Of a stretch of DNA of 64,000 nucleotides, positions 57,125-64,000 are shown piece after piece (within the stretch, counting starts at the first letter, position 1; each line of letters starts with the position of its first letter). The stretch is from Urechis unicinctus. Taxonomy: Eukaryota > Annelida > Polychaeta > Xenopneusta > Urechidae. The translations under genes were made by a program, and so were the position numbers. The stretch lies in the NCBI GenBank assembly GCA_034190875.2, contig CM067357.1, positions 10,001-74,000 on the forward strand, read 5' to 3'. Below the pieces are notes generated by a model, which ran no database searches, was not told the DNA's origin, and saw only the letters and a list, made by a program, of their open reading frames with translations.

Positions 57125-57724
57125 CCATTAGCATGAACGCGACCTTTAGTGGACAACCGCCAACATTTCGTAGAAAGGATATACCAGTTTGTCCACATAA
57201 AGTCAACGCACATTTCCAGTCGGTTGTTATAAGCGAACCAACCATTACAGCAATCAGTTGCGATAATCAATCAAACGACCAACTAAAGTAGGCAGTTGAG
57301 CTAAACCAACCACCAACTAATGCAGGCAGATGAGTCGAGCCAACGACCATGAAAGCTGACAGTTGAGTCAAGCCAGCGACCAGCTAAAGCAGGCACTTGA
57401 GTAAGTCTAACAACTAGCTAAAGCAGGCAGTTGAGTAAGGAATACGACCAACTAAAGCAGGCAGTTGAATCGAGCCAATGACCCATGAAAGCAGGCAGCT
57501 GGGTCAAGCCAAAGACTCACAAAGCAGGCAAGTGAGTTCAACCATCATAGCTGTTGTAGTGGTTAACTAGCTGGAATATTTGTGTCAGGGGCTCATCTAT
57601 TAATTCCTAAATAGCGTGCTGTTCCTATCCTTAGCTTCATCAATAAACCTAAATACAACTGCACACTATATCACCAATCCATTTCTCAAGGTGATCGCGT
57701 CTTTTATATCGACTCGTCTATCCC

Positions 57725-58965
57725 AACTAGTCGTTATTCTCCAGTCGTTGTCACACTAGTCCACCACATCAGTATTCGTCTAAACTATAGTCGTTACACC
57801 ACTAGTCGTATTCACTATAAACGTGTTCGACTAGTCCGTTATTACTCCAGTCGTTGTCCACTATATATTGTCCACTAGTCGTTGCCCACCGCGTCAGTTA
57901 TTCTCCAAACGTTATTCTCCAGTCCACCATCACGTCAGGTGCGTCTAAACTATATATAGTCGTTGCTCCACTAGTCAGTTACGTCTTACAATTTATCGTT
58001 CGCTCCACTTGTCGTTAGTTACGTCCAGTCGTTGTCCACTACGTCGTTACGTCCACTAGTCGTTGCTCCACTAGTCCACCGTCAAGTCGTTGTCCACTTA
58101 GTCTTGCTCCACCACCACGTTGTTACTAGTCTAAACTAGTCGTTGACACCAGTCGTTACTCCAGTCGTTGTCCACTATTACGTCGTTGTTCAATTTAGTC
58201 GTTTCATCAAGTTCTTAAATCTTTGTCCATAGTCGTTGTCCAATTATAACGTTGTCCACTTCGTTGTCCACTAGTCGTTATTCTCAAGTCGTTGTCCACT
58301 AGTCGTTGTTCACTAGTCGTTATTCTTCCAGTCGTTGTCCACTAGTCGTTACATCATTCTCCAGTCGTTGTAAAAACACTAGGGGGTAGATCGTTGTCAC
58401 TAGTAGTCGTTGTTAGTCTAGTCTAGTTTCCACGCCCATTCTCCACTCAGTCGTTGTCCACTATCGTTGTCCACTAGTCGTAGTCGTTGTCCACTAGTCG
58501 TTGTCCACTAGTCGTTGTCCACTAGTCTAGTCGTTATCCTCCAGTCGTTGTCCACGTTGCCCACTAGTCGTTGCCCACTAGTCGTTGCCCACTAGTGGTT
58601 ATTCTCCAGTCGTTTTCAACTCACTAGTCGTTATCGTTGTCCACTAGTCGTTGTCCACTAGTCGTTATCCCAGTCGTAGTCGTCGTTGTCCACTAGTCGT
58701 TAGTCCACTAGTCGTTGTCCACTAGTCGTTATCCACTAGTCGTTATCCACTAGTCGTTGTCCACTAGTCGTTATCAATTAGTCGTTGTCCACTAGTCGTT
58801 GTCCACTAGTCGTTGTCCACTAGTCGTTGTCCACTAGTCGTTGTCCACCAGTCAGTGTCAACTAGTCGTTGTCCGCTAGTCGTTATCCACTAGTCGTTGT
58901 CCATTAGCCGTTGACAATAGCCGTTGTCCACTAATCTTTGTCCACTAATCGTTCTTCGCTTGTCG
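57725..58965. repeat. 14-base minisatellite in the right arm, irregular
   Basis: Inverted counterpart of 50440-51525 ('actagtcgttgtcc' units). The segment from about 57730 to 58700 is full of partial units and small indels, while 58700-58900 is regular. Confidence 0.92.
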
Positions 58966-59489
58966 TTGTTCAGCAACTGATGGACAACGACATTGGTGAC
59001 GTCTTGTATTGTGTGAACGATAGTATTGAGCGCCAGGCACCAGGAGCTTTCACGATCATGATCAAAAGAATGCATTAATGATTGGTCTACAAATGTATGT
59101 GTATTCATTTGTCTACAATGATTGCTGTACATGGCCAAAATAATTGTATTCCACCGCGCGGTAATAGTCCAAGTTTATTCAGAAGTAAACCTTCATCCCC
59201 GTTTATGGCCCTCCACAACATCTACACGACACAGTTAACTACCTCGAATGCATCCCTTGTGAGGCTACGACATATTTGCAAACAGATACCTATATATTAC
59301 CCTTGAAACCGATTGGATATGAAAGGTATTGAAATCATAATTGTATTGATCTGTATATGATGAAGCTATTTATAGTATTTGTTAAAATCTAACATTCTTT
59401 GTGTATTGTGCTAGAATCCTTCTATCATAAAATTGACCCTGACTTAATACAGCCGCTGACTTGGATCGAGGCAGAGTCTACGCTGTTGA

Positions 59490-59872
59490 TTGCAGCTCTC
59501 TGGCATCTATTACTCCTTACGAGCACAGCACGAGAAATGAAGAATTTCATTGGTCCACTGACAGAACTGGATTGACACCGGGGTATTCATAACTATGATA
59601 AGCGCAATGAAGCCTCGTGAATGGTTGAAGGTTCCGCAATGAGCCATTATTGATGCTATCTACACACATTACCGCTTGAAGTTAGTGCATATTCCAGTCC
59701 CAAGATAGCAACATCGGTACTATACCCACCTAACGACTCATTTCCACCCCATAGACATCTAAACGGGGCTCCACGTATTCCTCGCCAGCTGGGGGTTATG
59801 TAACGGGATGGAGCCAAACGTAACGAAATGGTTGAATCAGGCTTGCAACTCGCACTGCACAATGATTATGTG
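59490..59872 (-). repeat. Dispersed element E, copy 3 (inverted)
   Basis: Reverse complement of the copies at 20545 and 49468. It lies within the right arm of palindrome B and carries a single copy of the 36-base unit at its edge near 59470-59500. Confidence 0.92.
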
Positions 59873-60465
59873 AATCGGTATGAATATATTGTTATGGTGT
59901 AGGTAATAAAACCAATATCATGCATGGCCGCAATAGGCGATGGCACAAACCAGTAAGCATGACCGCAAAAGGCGATGGCACAAACCAGTAAGCATGACCG
60001 CGATAGGAGATTGCACAAGCCAGTTAGCATGACCGCTATTTGCGATGGCACATCTGATAACGATTGAGCGTTTTTGCCGGGGCTTAGCAAATGAGCGGAG
60101 CGTTGTCATGCGACATTATCTGCGTATGAACGACATAGCCTACCGACGCCTCCACTGCTCCCGTCAAACAGGCGTGTACTGCTGTCAGCGTGAGTACTCA
60201 ACATAATGAGCTTGATTGCGCACCACTAACGCCAATGTCCATATATTTGTTCGCTAACGTTGGTCTGATTAAATATCAAATATGAAATAGGTTCCGCAAA
60301 TCTCAGCACAGCTAATAGGACCACTTTAGAATTCACCTGTTCACATAAGAACTGATATTCACACAGCAGGCATTTGCCATTAAGGCTTAATGATTGTCAA
60401 CCCAAAACAGACGTGTAATTCCAGGATCCCCACGTGAGCTTAGATCTCTCTTTTTTTATAGCGCC

Positions 60466-61385
<920 letters not shown>

Positions 61386-64000
61386 AAGCACGTTGTCGGT
61401 GGGTGTATATCCTAGAGAGATGGCGTGTTATGATAGCGTTTTGTCGGTGAGTGTATAATTTAGAGGCGGCGTGTTATAATATCATGTTGTCGGTGGGGGT
61501 ATATCTCTAGAAAGACTGCTTGTTATGATAGCGTTTTGTCGGTGTGTGTACATTCTAGAGAGACTGCTTGTTATGATAGCGCGTTGTCGGTGGGGGTATA
61601 TCCTAGAGAGACTGCTTGTTATGATAGCGTTTTGTCGGTGTGTGTACATTCTAGAGAGACTGCTTGTTATGATGGCGTGTTGTAGGTTGGTGTACATTCT
61701 AGAAAATCTGTTTGTTATGATAGCATGATGTCGGTGGGGGTATATCCAAGAGAGACTGCTTATTATGATAGCGTTTTGTCGATGTGTGTACATTCTAGAG
61801 AGACTGCTTGTTATGATAGCGCCTTGTAGGTGGGTGTATATTCTAGAGAGACTGTTTGTTATGATAGCTCGTTGTAGGTGGGTGTATATTCTTGAGAGAC
61901 TGCTTGTTATGATAGCATGTTGTAGGTGGGTGTATATTCTAGAAAGACGGCGTGTTATAATAACATGTTGTAGGTGGGTGTATATTCTAGAGATACGGCG
62001 TGTTATAATAGCATGTTGTAGGTGGGTGTATATTCTAGAGATACGGCGTGTTATAATAGCATGTTGTAGGTGGGTGTATATTCTAGAGATACGGCGTGTT
62101 ATAATAGCATGTTGTAGGTGGGTGTATATTCTAGAGAGACGGCGTGTTATAATAGCATGTTGTAGGTGAGTGTATATTCTTGAGATACGGCGTGTTATAA
62201 TAGCATGTTGTAGGTGAGTGTATTTTCTTGAGATACGGCGTGTTATAATAGCATGTTGTATGTGGGTGTATATTCTTGAGATACGGCGTGTTATAATAGC
62301 ATGTTGTATGTGGGTGTATATTCTAGAGATACGGCGTGTTATAATAGCATGTTGTAGGTGGGTGTATATTCTTGAGATACGGCGTGTTATAATAGCATGT
62401 TGTAGGTGGGTGTATATTCTAGAGATACGGCGTGTTATAATAGCATGTTGTAGGTGGGTGTATATTCTAGAGATACGGCGTGTTATATAGCATGTTGTAT
62501 GTGGGTGTATATTTCTAGAGATACGGGTGTATAATAGCATTTTTCAGGGTGTATATTCTAGAGAGACGTCTTGTTACAATAGCGTGTTGTAGGTGGGTGT
62601 ATATTCTAGAGAGACGCAATGTTATGATAGCGTGTTGTAAGTTGGTGTATATTTTAGAGAGGCGGCGTGTTATGATAGCATGTTGTCGGTGGGTGTATAT
62701 TCTACAGAGACGGCGTGTTATAACAGCATGTTATAGGTGGGTGTATATTCTTGAGATACGGCGTGTTATAATAGCACGTTGTAGATGGGTGTATATTCCA
62801 GAGAGACGGCTTGTTATGATAGCGTGTTGAAGGTGGGTGTATATTATAGAGATACGGCATGTTATGATAGCGTGTTGTAAGTTGGTGTATATGTTAGAGA
62901 GGCGGCGTGTTATGATAGCATGTTGTAGGTGGGTGTATATTCTAGAGAGACGACGGGTTATAATAGCATGATGTGGGTGGGTGGATATTCTAGAGAGACG
63001 GCGTGTTATAATAGCATGTTGCAGGTGGATGTATATTCTAGAGAGACAGCGTGTTATAATAGCATGTTGTAGGTGGGTGTATATTCTTGAGATAAGGCGT
63101 GTTATAATAGCATGTTGTAGGTGGGTGTATATTCTAGAGAGATGGCTTGTTATAATAGCATGTTGTAGGTGGATGTATATTCTAGAGAGATGGCTTGTTA
63201 TAATAGCATGTTGTAGATGGGTGTATATTCTAGAGAGATGGCTTGTTATAATAGCGTGTTGTAGGTGGGTGTATATTCTAGAGAGATGGCGTGTTATAAT
63301 AGCATGTTGTAGGTGGGTGTATATTCTAGAGAGATGGCGTGTTATAATAGCGTGTTGTAGGTGGGTGTATATTCTAGAGAGACGCGTGTTTATGATAGCA
63401 TGTTGTAGGTGGGTGTATATTCTAGAGAGGCGGCGTGTTCTAGAGATGTTGTCGGTGGGTGTATATTCTAGAGAGACGGCTTGTTATGATAGCGTGTTGT
63501 AGGTTGGTGTATATTCTAGAGAGGCGGCGTGTGTTATGATAGCATGTTGTCGGTGGGTGTATATTCTAGAGAGACGGCTTGTTATGATAGCGTGTTGTAG
63601 GTTGGTGTATATTTTAGAGAGGCGGCGTGTTATGATAGCATGTTGTAGGTGGGTGTATATTCTAGAGAGACGGCGTGTTATGATAGCGTGTTGTAGGTTG
63701 GTGTATATTTTAGAGAGGCGGCGTGTTATGATAGCATGTTGTAGGTGGGTGTATATTCTAGAGAGACGGCTTGTTTATGATAGCGTGTTGTAGGTTGGTG
63801 TATATTCTAGAGAGGCGGCGTGTTATAATAGCATGTTGTAGGTGGGTGTATATTCTAGAGAGACGGCTTGTTATGATAGCGTGTTGTAGGTGGGTGTATA
63901 TTTTAGAGAGGCGGCGTGTTATGATAGCATGTTGTAGGTGGGTGTATATTCTAGAGAGACGGCGTGTTATGATAGCGTGTTGTAGGTTGGTGTATATTCT
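61386..64000. repeat. 48-base minisatellite, right arm, over 50 copies, runs off the window
   Basis: The unit contains 'gtaggtgggtgtatattcta' and 'gagagacggcgtgttataat'. The 16-codon period keeps frames open on both strands, up to 352 codons on the minus strand; these are repeat artefacts. Variants cluster: 'gagatacggcg' types at about 61980-62500, 'gagagatggc' types at about 63130-63350. Confidence 0.97.

Noticed and set aside
61386-64000. Long frames on both strands, up to 352 codons
   Set aside because: Products of the 48-base array (16-residue period), present on both strands over the same bases.

Overview
This window looks like eukaryotic nuclear DNA from an animal, most likely a lophotrochozoan and perhaps a mollusc. 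The evidence is GT-AG introns, TATA-type core promoters, a SINE-like core at 6.1 kb that resembles one I associate with mollusc genomes (recalled, not searched), a 100-base scaffold gap, and very heavy minisatellite and microsatellite content. I see no bacterial operons, rRNA, tRNA or CRISPR.

Region 1 (1-9.1 kb): mostly unique, AT-rich and gene-poor. It holds one believable cellular gene, a two-exon protein with two RRM-like RNA-binding domains (4831-5751, plus strand). Partial and decayed copies of this gene lie downstream at 6.18 and 8.96 kb. Between 5.8 and 8.7 kb the minus strand carries an unusual run of 15 TGGTAAG splice-donor-like sites and a candidate exon encoding Gly/Arg/Tyr-rich decapeptide repeats.

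Region 2 (9.18-14.86 kb): a compact, mainly minus-strand block with the look of an integrated double-stranded DNA virus of the Polinton/Maverick-adintovirus kind. It has an intact adenain-like cysteine protease (10674-11087) and a frameshifted minor-capsid (penton)-like gene (12591-13855). It also has an intact orphan 353-codon gene, a 63-residue Arg/Lys-rich peptide, a broken or frameshifting one-helix membrane protein, and a 327-codon upstream gene. Neighbouring frames overlap by 1-4 bases at several junctions, as in packed viral genomes. To its left lies a two-exon coiled-coil plus zinc-finger-like gene, divergent from a decayed plus-strand gene. Polymerase, integrase, major capsid and ATPase genes are not in the window; the block stops at a 100-N gap.

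Region 3 (14.96-64 kb): almost no genes. It is a mosaic of more than 20 unrelated tandem-repeat families (units of 14 to 59 bases) separated by short unique stretches. Two very large inverted repeats organise it. Palindrome A has arms 23083-26990 and 37552-43135 around a 10.5 kb spacer dominated by a 24-base minisatellite. Palindrome B has arms 48062-51985 and 57215-64000 around a 5.2 kb spacer flanked by AT-rich microsatellites. Corresponding arms carry the same single-copy sequence in opposite orientation, but different short segments have been amplified in each arm. This implies that inverted duplication was followed by independent local array growth. A roughly 380-base element occurs in both arms of palindrome B and once more at 20.5 kb. 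The arrays generate long open frames on both strands; I do not regard these as genes.

Limits: all similarity statements rest on reading and memory. No database search, folding or alignment program was run, and repeat copy numbers are estimates from span divided by unit length.
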